Shown piece after piece: positions 25,524-34,495 of a stretch of DNA of 64,000 bases. The notes under the pieces were generated by a model. It worked only from the letters and a program-made list of their open reading frames with translations, did not search any database and was not told the origin of the DNA. A program made the translations under genes and the position numbers. The stretch is taken from positions 21,820 to 85,819 of the forward strand of contig JAFIFH010000029.1 in NCBI GenBank assembly GCA_020832105.1. The letters run 5' to 3'. The stretch is from Idiomarina sp. (GTDB lineage Bacteria > Pseudomonadota > Gammaproteobacteria > Enterobacterales > Alteromonadaceae). The number at the start of each line of letters is the position of its first letter. Position 1 is the stretch's first letter.

Positions 25524-25538
25524 GCTCATCATTTGCCG

Positions 25539-26186
25539 TTAGCCGTTGTCGCGCACAAACAACAAGGTGTGCCAGCGGGTCCCTTCTCGTCCCTGAGCGT
25601 CACTGCTGACATGCTCATCCACACACCAGAAACCAAGGGCTTCTGCAATGGTATTGAGCTGGTTTGGGGTCACCGGTGAAAATAAGCGCCCATTTGGATC
25701 GCGAAAATCATCGCCGATATCTGGCCGTGCAGCGGGTATTGATAGCAGCATCCGCCCATCATCAGTCAAGCACTGCGACATCTCCTGCAATGCACGGGGC
25801 AATTGAGCTTCAGGTAAGTGCATCAACACCGCGGAGCAAATAATCGCATCAAAGCTATGAGGGGCGTTTAAAGGTGCTGGCAATTCCGCTCGTAAACCAT
25901 CGGGTAAGTACCCTTTAAAAAGCCGTTCCTTAAGCTGTGGGTCCGCTTCAATAGCCAGCTCCCGCAGCGCATCCACCGGCTCGACGCCGTAGGCATCGAA
26001 GCCCAAATCGAGCAACCTCTGCACATCCCGGCCACTACCAGCACCGACATCCAGCACTCGGGTTCGTGGCAATAGCGCGCTCTTGAAAAAATTCGCAATC
26101 CCCCCCTCGACCTGCTGGTAGCGCTTAAAAACACTCTCTGCATGCTTACGATAATAAGCCATTGTTACTGAATCGCCGAACGCCAT
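25539..26186 (-). CDS. Class I SAM-dependent methyltransferase
   Basis: Predicted methyltransferase, 215 residues. The SAM-binding motif I is VLDVGAGSGRDVQRLL; motif II acidic residue lies in AYGVEPVD. Motif IV is FDAIICSAVLMHLP and motif VI GRMLLSIP. This is the general methyltransferase-11/25 fold, found in many small-molecule methylases; the substrate cannot be told from sequence. It lies 87 bases after the large membrane protein gene on the same strand and could share its transcript. No signal peptide. Confidence 0.85.
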   Translation of the reverse strand: MAFGDSVTMAYYRKHAESVFKRYQQVEGGIANFFKSALLPRTRVLDVGAGSGRDVQRLLDLGFDAYGVEPVDALRELAIEADPQLKERLFKGYLPDGLRAELPAPLNAPHSFDAIICSAVLMHLPEAQLPRALQEMSQCLTDDGRMLLSIPAARPDIGDDFRDPNGRLFSPVTPNQLNTIAEALGFWCVDEHVSSDAQGREGTRWHTLLFVRDNG

Positions 26187-26273
26187 ATCTATTCCTTTGC
26201 CTGGTTTGCTGCATATTGATTATGTGCCAAACAAAACGTTAACACCATGTTAGTGGTCGGACAAGCTTGATCG

Positions 26274-28118
26274 TCAGCGTAGCTCCCGGGAGAGGTTGAA
26301 ACGCGCTTCCTGCTGAGCTTCAAGTTCACTGAATACCCCATGCACCAGTAATTCCGCCTCATCTTTAAGCGTCGCTTCGAGTTCTTGTTGATGTGCCTCC
26401 ACACCATCCATCAGGGTAGTGAACATTTCCTCTCGATTAATTCGCTCGTCACCGTAATTAAGCACCAGGTCGGTGCCGATCCAGGTTGCACCGCCGAGTA
26501 TCAACATACAAATGGGCCCGCATACACTACCGGCACTGGCGGCCGTGGCACTGCTGCCTGCACGCACACTAAAGCGCGCAAAGACGCTGGCAAACATACG
26601 CCGGGCGCCAGCGCGACCGGCAACGGCGGCACCTGGCGTCAAGGCACGGCTCATCAACAACAACCCCGGCGCTACCCCGGCACCGACACCTGATTTATGG
26701 ATCAACTGGTCGACATCAACATTGAGCGGCGTAAGTTCAACACACCAGGGAACCTGCACTGGGCTTGCCACAACCTCATCCCGATATGAGATGGCGGCCT
26801 GCTGCACAATAGCAGTTAAATCGCGATTCAACTGAACTTGTGCAGCCTCGAGTGGCGCTTGCAGACTAGCCGCCATAAAGACATCAATTTTCTCGGCCAT
26901 CAGTTGGTCAAACTGTTGTTGGGTAAAACTACTGCGCATCAGGTATGCCAGCTGGGTGTACTGACCTGCTAAGGAGAAATTCCAGTCCAGGAAGCCATTG
27001 ACCGCATCGTCTGCACGGGCATAGGCGCTATCCAGGGCCTGCTCAATGCGCTGGTGCAGGCGAGCAATCACTTGCGCTTCATATTCCGTTCGCAGTGCTT
27101 GGTTGCGTGCCCGATAATCTTCTCGTAAAGAATCAATACGCTCTGCGCTGCAGGGGTCCTGTTCTAGCTGCCCTCGCTCGCTACGCTGGGCCTGAATGCC
27201 GTCAGTCCAGCCTTGCCAGGGCTCAGCCAAACGACTGTCAGCCACAAACCAGGTGACGCTGGCAACCAATGCCACCAGTAACCAGATGACAAGCCCACGC
27301 CCGAACCGTTGCCGAGGTGCCGTTGAGATTGCCTGATAGTCGCTCATCAGTGCGTAGGCACCGAGCAGCAGTAACCATATCAGCGCCACCTGAATGACCA
27401 TCGCAAACATCACCACGAGCCAGAAAGCAAGAGTTAGCCACCAGGGAAAAGTGCCGCTGATCAGTTGGGTAATATGCCAAAAGCCAGAATACAGTGCCGC
27501 GTTGACCCCAAGCATCCAGCCACTGAGCTGCAGTTGTGCAGTGGCAAGTTCGGCCTGGTAAGCCTGTTGCATCACCTCGACAAGCGACAGGTGGCGGGTT
27601 TGTGGCACTTCAGTCACCCAATAGTGCAACGCCAATAATGCCAACACCAGTAACATAATATTGAGCCAGTGACTTACCCGCAGCGCTACACTGGTTTGGT
27701 GAACAGGTTCGATATGGCGCTCAACCCAGGGCCGCAGCGCGCCTTGAATGAGATGAAATGAAATCACACTGCCCGCGATGACCGCCCATTCCGGCCCGCT
27801 CAGTCGGGCGGAGGCAATCAATGCGGCTGCCGCCAGCGCCAGGGAACTTAGTGCCACCAGCAACTGCACCCAGCTACTTTGCCACAGTCTTTGCCGCCAG
27901 TGACTTTCGTGCCTGGTGAGCAGGCCGATATAAGCATGCCTGCGCAAAAGCATCACCTGGGTAAGATAACTGTAGATGAGAAAGCTACTGCCGATCAGGG
28001 TTAGCCACAAAGTGACCACGCCCATTGCAGACAAAGGATAAAATGCCAGCACCAGCAATATCGCTGCACTGGCGAGCAAATGGCCGGCACCGGTCTTATA
28101 GGGTAATTCCAGCGACAA
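26274..28118 (-). CDS. Large membrane protein with coiled region, unknown
   Basis: I do not recognise a named family in this 614-residue protein. About seven hydrophobic segments lie at residues 12-30, 33-52, 84-103, 108-126, 150-168, 226-256 and 274-292. A helical, charged domain follows (about 310-450), containing NGFLDWNFSLAGQYTQLAYL. Next is a Gly/Ala-rich stretch (475-530), a last hydrophobic segment (about 531-553) and a C-terminal helix rich in Glu. The start is a TTG with AAGGAG six bases upstream, a good reason to trust it. It is divergent from ydbH and upstream of the methyltransferase gene. Confidence 0.75.
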   Translation of the reverse strand: MSLELPYKTGAGHLLASAAILLVLAFYPLSAMGVVTLWLTLIGSSFLIYSYLTQVMLLRRHAYIGLLTRHESHWRQRLWQSSWVQLLVALSSLALAAAALIASARLSGPEWAVIAGSVISFHLIQGALRPWVERHIEPVHQTSVALRVSHWLNIMLLVLALLALHYWVTEVPQTRHLSLVEVMQQAYQAELATAQLQLSGWMLGVNAALYSGFWHITQLISGTFPWWLTLAFWLVVMFAMVIQVALIWLLLLGAYALMSDYQAISTAPRQRFGRGLVIWLLVALVASVTWFVADSRLAEPWQGWTDGIQAQRSERGQLEQDPCSAERIDSLREDYRARNQALRTEYEAQVIARLHQRIEQALDSAYARADDAVNGFLDWNFSLAGQYTQLAYLMRSSFTQQQFDQLMAEKIDVFMAASLQAPLEAAQVQLNRDLTAIVQQAAISYRDEVVASPVQVPWCVELTPLNVDVDQLIHKSGVGAGVAPGLLLMSRALTPGAAVAGRAGARRMFASVFARFSVRAGSSATAASAGSVCGPICMLILGGATWIGTDLVLNYGDERINREEMFTTLMDGVEAHQQELEATLKDEAELLVHGVFSELEAQQEARFNLSRELR

Positions 28119-28271
28119 ACAAATCTCCTTTACATTATGCTACGCGGCAACCAGCTATACTCCAGCTACAATAATTCATTAGCTAAAATAGAGCAGTCAT
28201 TGCCTAAGCTTTCATTGTCATCTCATTGTTAGCGCAAAGATAGCCTTTAACAACTTTTTAGGAAACTCCTG

Positions 28272-31200
28272 TTGCCGCATCACGCAAGCCTGCATATGCT
28301 TACTCGCATGCGAAAAATTTTGATTGTACTCAGTGTTTTAATCCTGTTGCTGGCCGCTGCTATCGGCGCGGCCTATAGCTATGTGCAATATCAACTGAGT
28401 CAGTTACCAGTTGAGAACCTCAATTACCGGGTTGCAGCAGTGGGCTACAAACATATCCGCCTGGCCGAAGTTAGCTTTACTTATATTGAACCGGCACGGA
28501 ATGTAGACGCGCTCAGCTCAGGTTTTCGAAGTGGCGAAGCCGCCCTTAAGGCCCCCGTGCGCCTCGACGATGTATTCGTTACATGGCAGTGGCGCGGCTT
28601 CAGCCCCAACCTGCAAATTGTTGAGGTCGGCCATGTTGACTTTACCTTGTCCCACTGGCCTGCTGCTTTTCTCGAACATAGTGAAGATGCAGGCAGCGAG
28701 GGCCTGTCGCTACCTGATGACTGGCGCGTCACCGACGATCTCCCCCACCACTTTGAGATTAAAAGCTTTATTGTCGACCTGCCCTGCGCTGATCGCTGCT
28801 ACTATTCTGGCAGACTTTCTTTTTCCAGCGACAATAAAGACCCGCTGCTTACCACCGATGAACCTCAGCGCACCCAGCTTAACTTATCCTTGAGCCCGCA
28901 TCAGAACTTCCATGAGATGGAGCAACTTAATATCTATGTGGATTATCGCGTCATTGATGACCTGCCCGAGTTAAATTTGACTGTGCAAAGTCCCATGGCG
29001 CTGAATCTCAAATTAAGCCAACAATTGAGCAGAACTCGCCAACTCTCAGGTGAGCTGATGCTACAACTTGAACCTTCAGCGCACTGGATGTTTAGCGAAA
29101 TCAACCAATGGCGGCCGCAATTCGAAGCCCAGAGCGAATCTGTATTGAGTTTTTTAAGTGACAGCCTGGAGGTTAATGTATCGTATCACAGCAATTTACC
29201 AGACACCCCCATACAGCGCTGGGCTAATGAAATCGAGGTTGAGCTTACCGCTGACATCACCTTACAAGATCAATTGTTCGCTAACTTTACCGGCCAGCTC
29301 GAACGTGATGACTATATCGACCTAACGGGTAGCCTTGATGCCACTATATGGCCTGGCCTAAGGGCTAACTTGTCCCCTTTGCTCGCGCCTCGAGACCCAG
29401 CAGAGCAATCGGCATTTCAGGCCGATGCCCTTCTCGCTCAGCTGGAATCACCAGTAACCCTGCGCTCTAACTGGGCCTTAGCGTTTCCACCAGGCACTGA
29501 AATCAGTAGCTGGGTGGACCAGGCAGACGGTAGCCTTTCCTTTGAGTTTGCGAGTGATAACGAATTTGTCTTTGACCAGTTTGCGTTAATGGAGCTAGGC
29601 AGCCAGGCGGAGATCACGCTGGTTGCGGGCATGGTGGATAGAGTCGACCTGATAGTTGCCGGGGGATTAGATCTACTCACCTTTAATGAGCAACTGACGC
29701 CGCTGAGCATAGATCCAGACCGAGTGCATTGGTCAGTGCATATCGACACAGAACAGATGATTAACTGGGCTGACTTGCCGGTTCACGTGCAGGCGCAAAG
29801 CACTGGTAACTCCGACATCACTCTTGATGCACAGTTGCGCGCAAATATTCAAAGCTACATTGAGCAAACCAGTGATGACCCGCTTACGCAGCTTGCAATC
29901 CGCAGCCAGCGTGGGCACGTACTGTTGCGCCAGCCTGAACTACGCATGGATAGCATGCATGCCCACGACATTGAACTTGAGTTGCCATTTGCTATGCAAT
30001 TTTCGTTGGTCGATGGCTTACACATAGAAGCCGCCGATACCGCGCACTTGCGCATGGCTCTGAGTATCCCCATGGATGAACAAGTCATTCAAACGCCCCA
30101 GCTGGAGGTGACGCTGAACCAATGGCAGTGGCATATGCCAATGGCTGACATTGCAGACAGTCGGTTCAGTGCCGATATGGATGTCAATGCGGCCAATGTA
30201 CAAGCCCCCGCCGTATTACCCATTAACTGGCGCTGGTTTGGTCAGGTGTCCGCCGAGCCTCTGCGCGAACATCCCGGGCTGCAGGCAAACGGTCGGCTCA
30301 CGAATAGCGCCGGTTTAGTGTTACGTCAACAACTAGCAGGATCGACACAACAGCTCACCCTTGATTGGCAACTGGCTGATATTTTCTGGTTAGCAGGCAA
30401 CCCCATAGCTGCAACCCTAGATGGGCTATGGCCTGAATTACTTACTCTGGAGCGCGGCCGTACCCGTGCTTCAGGGCAAATTCAGCTGCCACTTAACAAC
30501 GCGCCGCTGCTGATGAATGCCGACCTTGAGCTTCTCGATGTGGCTGGCATCTATGATACGGCCAGTTTCTCTGGGCTAAGGGCACAACTCAGTGGGCGCA
30601 CCGACGGCAGCAGCTTTTCCGTGGCACTGGATGAGAGCTACCTGCAACGCCTGCAATATGGCATGACTCATGGGCCTGGTGAACTGCAGCTAAGTTATCA
30701 GGGGCAATGGGCGGCGCCATTGGACGGCCAACTGGAGGTGAAAGCTAACCGACTTAGCGTCCTTAATGGTATTGTTTCGCTCGTTCCGGCACATTATGAC
30801 CTAAGCCAGCCTGAGCACATTTTTAACGTCGATATCTCGCAACTTGATATTGCACGGCTGCTGGCCGAGTACCCGGCTACCGATATTCAGGGGAGTGGTT
30901 TATTATCAGGGAGCATTCCGGTGCGCTATTCAGCACAGGGGATATTTGTCGACAACGGCCGCATTAGTGCGCTCCCGCCTGGTGGGCAACTCCAGTATCG
31001 CTCCGAGCGAGCGCGGCAAATGGCACAAAGTAATATGGCGATGGGGATTGTCATGGATGCGCTGGACGACTTTCATTATTCGGCACTCCAAGGCGATGTG
31101 ACCTACCTCGAAGACGGCACCCTGCAACTGGGTTTGCTGGTAGAGGGGCGTAACCCAAGCCTTGAGCAAGGCCGGCCCGTGCGCCTGGAAATCACAGTAC

Positions 31201-31307
31201 AGGAAGACTTACCCGCACTGCTTGCCAGTTTACAATTGACTAACCAACTGAATGAATTGATACAGGAGCGTGTTCAACAGCGCTTAATTCAGGGACTACG
31301 CAACTAA
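28272..31307 (+). CDS. ydbH: YdbH, AsmA-like intermembrane lipid-transport protein
   Basis: Inner-membrane-anchored, long periplasmic protein of the YdbH family (AsmA-like clan), 1011 residues here and somewhat larger than E. coli YdbH. One N-terminal anchor (ILIVLSVLILLLAAAIGAAY) is followed by an elongated beta-rich domain of about 950 residues. In E. coli YdbH, TamB and YhdP together are needed for phospholipid supply to the outer membrane, and YdbH pairs with YnbE. The following ynbE and ydbL genes confirm the call. The start may be the TTG at 28272 (AGGA eight bases upstream) or the ATGs at 28296 or 28308. Confidence 0.9.
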   Translation: MPHHASLHMLTRMRKILIVLSVLILLLAAAIGAAYSYVQYQLSQLPVENLNYRVAAVGYKHIRLAEVSFTYIEPARNVDALSSGFRSGEAALKAPVRLDDVFVTWQWRGFSPNLQIVEVGHVDFTLSHWPAAFLEHSEDAGSEGLSLPDDWRVTDDLPHHFEIKSFIVDLPCADRCYYSGRLSFSSDNKDPLLTTDEPQRTQLNLSLSPHQNFHEMEQLNIYVDYRVIDDLPELNLTVQSPMALNLKLSQQLSRTRQLSGELMLQLEPSAHWMFSEINQWRPQFEAQSESVLSFLSDSLEVNVSYHSNLPDTPIQRWANEIEVELTADITLQDQLFANFTGQLERDDYIDLTGSLDATIWPGLRANLSPLLAPRDPAEQSAFQADALLAQLESPVTLRSNWALAFPPGTEISSWVDQADGSLSFEFASDNEFVFDQFALMELGSQAEITLVAGMVDRVDLIVAGGLDLLTFNEQLTPLSIDPDRVHWSVHIDTEQMINWADLPVHVQAQSTGNSDITLDAQLRANIQSYIEQTSDDPLTQLAIRSQRGHVLLRQPELRMDSMHAHDIELELPFAMQFSLVDGLHIEAADTAHLRMALSIPMDEQVIQTPQLEVTLNQWQWHMPMADIADSRFSADMDVNAANVQAPAVLPINWRWFGQVSAEPLREHPGLQANGRLTNSAGLVLRQQLAGSTQQLTLDWQLADIFWLAGNPIAATLDGLWPELLTLERGRTRASGQIQLPLNNAPLLMNADLELLDVAGIYDTASFSGLRAQLSGRTDGSSFSVALDESYLQRLQYGMTHGPGELQLSYQGQWAAPLDGQLEVKANRLSVLNGIVSLVPAHYDLSQPEHIFNVDISQLDIARLLAEYPATDIQGSGLLSGSIPVRYSAQGIFVDNGRISALPPGGQLQYRSERARQMAQSNMAMGIVMDALDDFHYSALQGDVTYLEDGTLQLGLLVEGRNPSLEQGRPVRLEITVQEDLPALLASLQLTNQLNELIQERVQQRLIQGLRN

Positions 31308-31352
31308 CTCGCGACCGCAGGGTCGTAGGACTATGGACAAAGGAGAGATAAC

Positions 31353-31556
31353 ATGAAAAAACGCGTATTGCTCACCTGCTGTGGGCTGCTTACGTTAAGC
31401 GCTGGAGCACTCAGTGGGTGCACCCCAACCGTTCAGGTCGCTGCACCTTCTGAACCTATTCACATTAACCTGAACGTGCGCATCGAACATGAAATTTATA
31501 TTCGTGTGGCACAAGAACTCGACGAAATTTTCAGTGAATCCAGTGGCCTGTTTTAA
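31353..31556 (+). CDS. ynbE: YnbE family lipoprotein
   Basis: Small outer-membrane lipoprotein, 67 residues. The signal peptide ends in a lipobox LSGC with the lipidated Cys23. The mature part includes the conserved PIHINLNVRIEHEIYIRV. In E. coli YnbE stacks onto the C-terminus of YdbH to bridge the two membranes. AAGGAG lies seven bases before the ATG. It is 45 bases after ydbH and 12 before ydbL. Confidence 0.93.
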   Translation: MKKRVLLTCCGLLTLSAGALSGCTPTVQVAAPSEPIHINLNVRIEHEIYIRVAQELDEIFSESSGLF

Positions 31557-31568
31557 GGAGCTCGCATT

Positions 31569-31949
31569 ATGCAATTTATAACCATGTTATCCCCCGCACG
31601 CTTATTATTCTTGTGCAGCCTGTTTTTCGCCTCTTTTGCTATTACCGGAACCGCCCATGCTAATGAGATGTCCTTACAGCAAGCAATGAGCGAACTCAGC
31701 GGCGCGAAAGCGCAGGGCCAGGTGGGTGAAAAAAGCAACGGCTACCTTGGCGTTGTGAATGACGCCGCACAGGCGCACATGATCGTCAATCTGATTAACG
31801 ACGCTCGCCGTTCAGAATACGCACGCATTGCTGAACAGAACAATATTGCGGTTGCAGATGTCGAGGCTATGGCAGGCAAGCGAGCCATCGAGCGCACGCC
31901 TGCAGGGCAGTATATTCAGCTTGATGGTGAGTGGGTCGTGAAACGCTAA
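31569..31949 (+). CDS. ydbL: YdbL, DUF1318 periplasmic chaperone-like protein
   Basis: Periplasmic protein of the YdbL/DUF1318 family, 126 residues with a signal peptide ending at about AHA. The family core is seen as EKSNGYLGVVNDAAQAHMIV, then NDARRSEYARIAEQNNI and the end GQYIQLDGEWVVK. In E. coli it works with YdbH-YnbE, and is proposed to keep the bridge from misassembling. AAGGAG precedes the ATG by eight bases. It is the third gene of ydbH-ynbE-ydbL, closed by a terminator. Confidence 0.93.
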   Translation: MQFITMLSPARLLFLCSLFFASFAITGTAHANEMSLQQAMSELSGAKAQGQVGEKSNGYLGVVNDAAQAHMIVNLINDARRSEYARIAEQNNIAVADVEAMAGKRAIERTPAGQYIQLDGEWVVKR

Positions 31950-31966
31950 CGACCTTCTATGTTTAG

Positions 31967-31993
31967 AGAGCGAGCCACGGCTCGCTCTTGCTT
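31967..31993 (+). terminator. Terminator after ydbL
   Basis: AGAGCGAG pairs with CTCGCTCT across CCACGG, followed by TTGCTTTG. The T-run is imperfect, so strength is uncertain. It starts 17 bases after the ydbL stop. Confidence 0.65.
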
Positions 31994-32194
31994 TGCCCGC
32001 TCCCCTATTGCTGTCATGATCCCCGTAATGATCCCATCCACGCCTTTACACTGACTATTTTGAGCTATTCCTCAGGTAGATACGTAAATTGTTCATGAAG
32101 ACGACAGATCTTTGCTGATGTTTTCCTATACTTCATGAGTAACTAGAAGGTAGCTAAGTGACCTATCACAAGGGAAGCTGCTAAGGGGATAGCA

Positions 32195-32362
32195 ATGAAA
32201 ACGATTAAACTAGCAAAAATGGAAAGACAGCCTCAACGCCCTAAGTGGCTCTCGTTGAGCAACATTACCTACGCGGGGTTAACCATATTCGCGTTGGTAC
32301 TTTTTATGCAGGACGCTCAGGCCTCAGCCTCCTTGTCGACGTTTTTGTTGAACCTGCAATAA
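32195..32362 (+). CDS. Candidate small membrane protein (55 codons)
   Basis: Short frame with AAGGGG six to seven bases before its ATG. The encoded peptide starts MKTIKLAKMERQPQRPKW, basic and hydrophilic, then has one hydrophobic segment (about residues 24-42, ITYAGLTIFALVLFMQ) and a short tail. This would fit a single-span small membrane protein with a cytoplasmic N-terminus. Its last 39 bases overlap the 3' end of the nuclease gene on the other strand. I know no family for it. A chance frame cannot be excluded; the ribosome site and composition argue for it. Confidence 0.45.
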   Translation: MKTIKLAKMERQPQRPKWLSLSNITYAGLTIFALVLFMQDAQASASLSTFLLNLQ

Positions 32363-34480
32363 AATATTCGCTGCCGCCTCCGCATCATCCAGTGCCCGGT
32401 GATGACGCTGTAAGTCAATGCCCAAGGCTGCACACAGCTTGCCCAACGAGTAGGATTTGTGCCCTGGAAAATACTGCCGAGCCAGCCTTACCGTACATTG
32501 CTTAGGTAGGCGCAAAGACCGTTCGCATCGTTCAAACTCACGCTTAATGAACCCATAGTCAAAATTCACATTATGAGCGACAAAAATAGCCCCGCGCATA
32601 AAGGATTCGATCTCCGTGAGCAACTCACTAAATAATGGTGCGTCTTTTACCATCTCATTACTAATCCCGGTTAACTGCGTAATACGTTGAGGAATATGAC
32701 GTTGCGGGTTGACCAACGATTGCCAGCGCTCAACGATACTGCCCTCGCGCACTTTAACCATACCTACTTCAGTCACCCGATGCCCGCTATGGTTTCCCCC
32801 TGTGGTTTCCACGTCGATCACCACATACTCCTGCTGCGGATTAAACTGCCATATGACGGACTGGACCTGCACCTGAATACCAACTCGGTTGAGCATTTGT
32901 ATACTGATCAACTGATTACGGCGTAAACTATCGCCTGGTGCTTTAATCTCTTCGAAACGTAGGCCTTGCTCGTCAATCACCATTAAATCAGGAAAACCGT
33001 CACTTAACCCATGGTAGTCCTGCGCCATGGCTCTGAGCACCTCGATCAGGGTATGTAGCGAGGTGTTGCTGGTTAACAACTTGAGGATTTCAAGCATCTT
33101 TGGATGCCAGCGAAACACCCCATTCCCCTTGCCATACTTTTCCGTGCTGACCCTAACCAGATACTGATACAGATCATTCTGATCGCTGAAGCTGTCGAGC
33201 TTTGCCTCGATCTCTGTGGCTAACTGGGTATAGAACAGATTTGCCTTAAGCACCGGTGGCAGCCGGTCAAATTCATTGCATAGTCCAGCCTTCGGATTTT
33301 CAAATAACTCGGTCCAAAATACCAAACCAAATAGCGCCCGCCACAATCGATTCTCGGTTTTAAAGGCTGCTAACCCCTGACCTTGATAAAGCGCTTTAAC
33401 GCCGGCCTCCACGCTACCCAGGTAAGCTTCATCCAGTGCCAGCGGTGCACCACTTTGACGCAACATGTCAGTCAGTATGCTGGTGCGCTTGCGGTGATAT
33501 TTTCGCGCATAAAAATCCTCTGCAAAGACCAGCAGCGCCTCATTCGGTGGATCGTCGATAAGCTGTTCAAGTGCCTCACGAACCTCTTCTACCTGGCCGC
33601 TAGCATATTGCTGGCGCAAACGCTTTTCTACTGCGCCGGGTGCTGCGGATTTTTGCAGATACGCTAACCCCAGAGATTCATCATGTTCGGCTAAGCTACT
33701 ACTGAGCACACGACGCCCGAGTTGCTCATAAAAGATATCTTTGGCATCGACTGCCTGCGGCCCCTTAACAAGCTCAGGGACCTGCGCCGCCAGCGCAGAC
33801 AGGCCGCTGTCAGGGGTGACTTTAAGTTGCGTATTGAAGTGCTCAAACAGGAAGCTACTTTGGGCTTCCTCGCGGGTTGCAAAGCGGGCCTGTGCCTGAT
33901 GCTGCAATCGACGGGTACGCATGATGCCGAGATCACGCATAGACAACTGATTCAACCGCGCCTGGGTCGTGCCAAAATACAGGAATAAAAAATATTGCAT
34001 CCGCTGTAGCTGCGCCTGCACCACATAATGCTGTTGTAACCAGCCCTCGGCTTCAGCGAATACCACATGATGACTCACATAGTCCTGCCATACCCCTTTG
34101 CGCGCAGATTTCACCGGTGGCGCTACGGAAGTGGCTGCAACCTCAGCGATACCCTGCAGTTCGGCTTTATTTAGCTGGGTTAGTACATATGGCCAATCGG
34201 CTCCCCTGGCATGGCGCACTAACCCTGCCGCAAAAAGCAATTGCAGGGCCTGTTCACTATCCTTAATTTCCTCATAATGCAGCGAGTCGCGGCGAACATA
34301 GGGCGACTGACGATTGAAAATCCGCACGAGAACGCACTGGGCGTCCTCAGGCAGGTGTTGAAAGCCCTCGATATAAGCACTATCGTCCTGATCCAGCAGG
34401 TGGCTGCAGGTACCTTCGAGGTACGCAGTAAACTCTTTAAAATGATCAAGATAGTACTTAACCGGCAATGCTTTCATCAC
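32324..34480 (-). CDS. FAN1-type VRR-NUC nuclease fused to DnaQ-like exonuclease
   Basis: Two-domain nuclease of 718 residues. The N-terminal part (VKYYLDHFKEFTAYLEG and FQHLPEDAQCVLVRIFNR) resembles bacterial FAN1-like proteins. A VRR-NUC domain sits at about 480-545 with catalytic residues in GFPDL and EEIKAPGD. A DEDDh 3'-5' exonuclease follows from about 548: Exo I VIDVETTG, Exo II AHNVNFDYGF, Exo III HHRALDDAEA. FAN1 enzymes cut flaps and help interstrand crosslink repair; DnaQ-type domains trim 3' ends. It lies 15 bases after recD in the same direction, as the last gene of the recCBD unit. The combined activity is an inference. Confidence 0.85.
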   Translation of the reverse strand: MMKALPVKYYLDHFKEFTAYLEGTCSHLLDQDDSAYIEGFQHLPEDAQCVLVRIFNRQSPYVRRDSLHYEEIKDSEQALQLLFAAGLVRHARGADWPYVLTQLNKAELQGIAEVAATSVAPPVKSARKGVWQDYVSHHVVFAEAEGWLQQHYVVQAQLQRMQYFLFLYFGTTQARLNQLSMRDLGIMRTRRLQHQAQARFATREEAQSSFLFEHFNTQLKVTPDSGLSALAAQVPELVKGPQAVDAKDIFYEQLGRRVLSSSLAEHDESLGLAYLQKSAAPGAVEKRLRQQYASGQVEEVREALEQLIDDPPNEALLVFAEDFYARKYHRKRTSILTDMLRQSGAPLALDEAYLGSVEAGVKALYQGQGLAAFKTENRLWRALFGLVFWTELFENPKAGLCNEFDRLPPVLKANLFYTQLATEIEAKLDSFSDQNDLYQYLVRVSTEKYGKGNGVFRWHPKMLEILKLLTSNTSLHTLIEVLRAMAQDYHGLSDGFPDLMVIDEQGLRFEEIKAPGDSLRRNQLISIQMLNRVGIQVQVQSVIWQFNPQQEYVVIDVETTGGNHSGHRVTEVGMVKVREGSIVERWQSLVNPQRHIPQRITQLTGISNEMVKDAPLFSELLTEIESFMRGAIFVAHNVNFDYGFIKREFERCERSLRLPKQCTVRLARQYFPGHKSYSLGKLCAALGIDLQRHHRALDDAEAAANILLQVQQKRRQGG

Positions 34481-34495
34481 TACGACACGTCCTGC

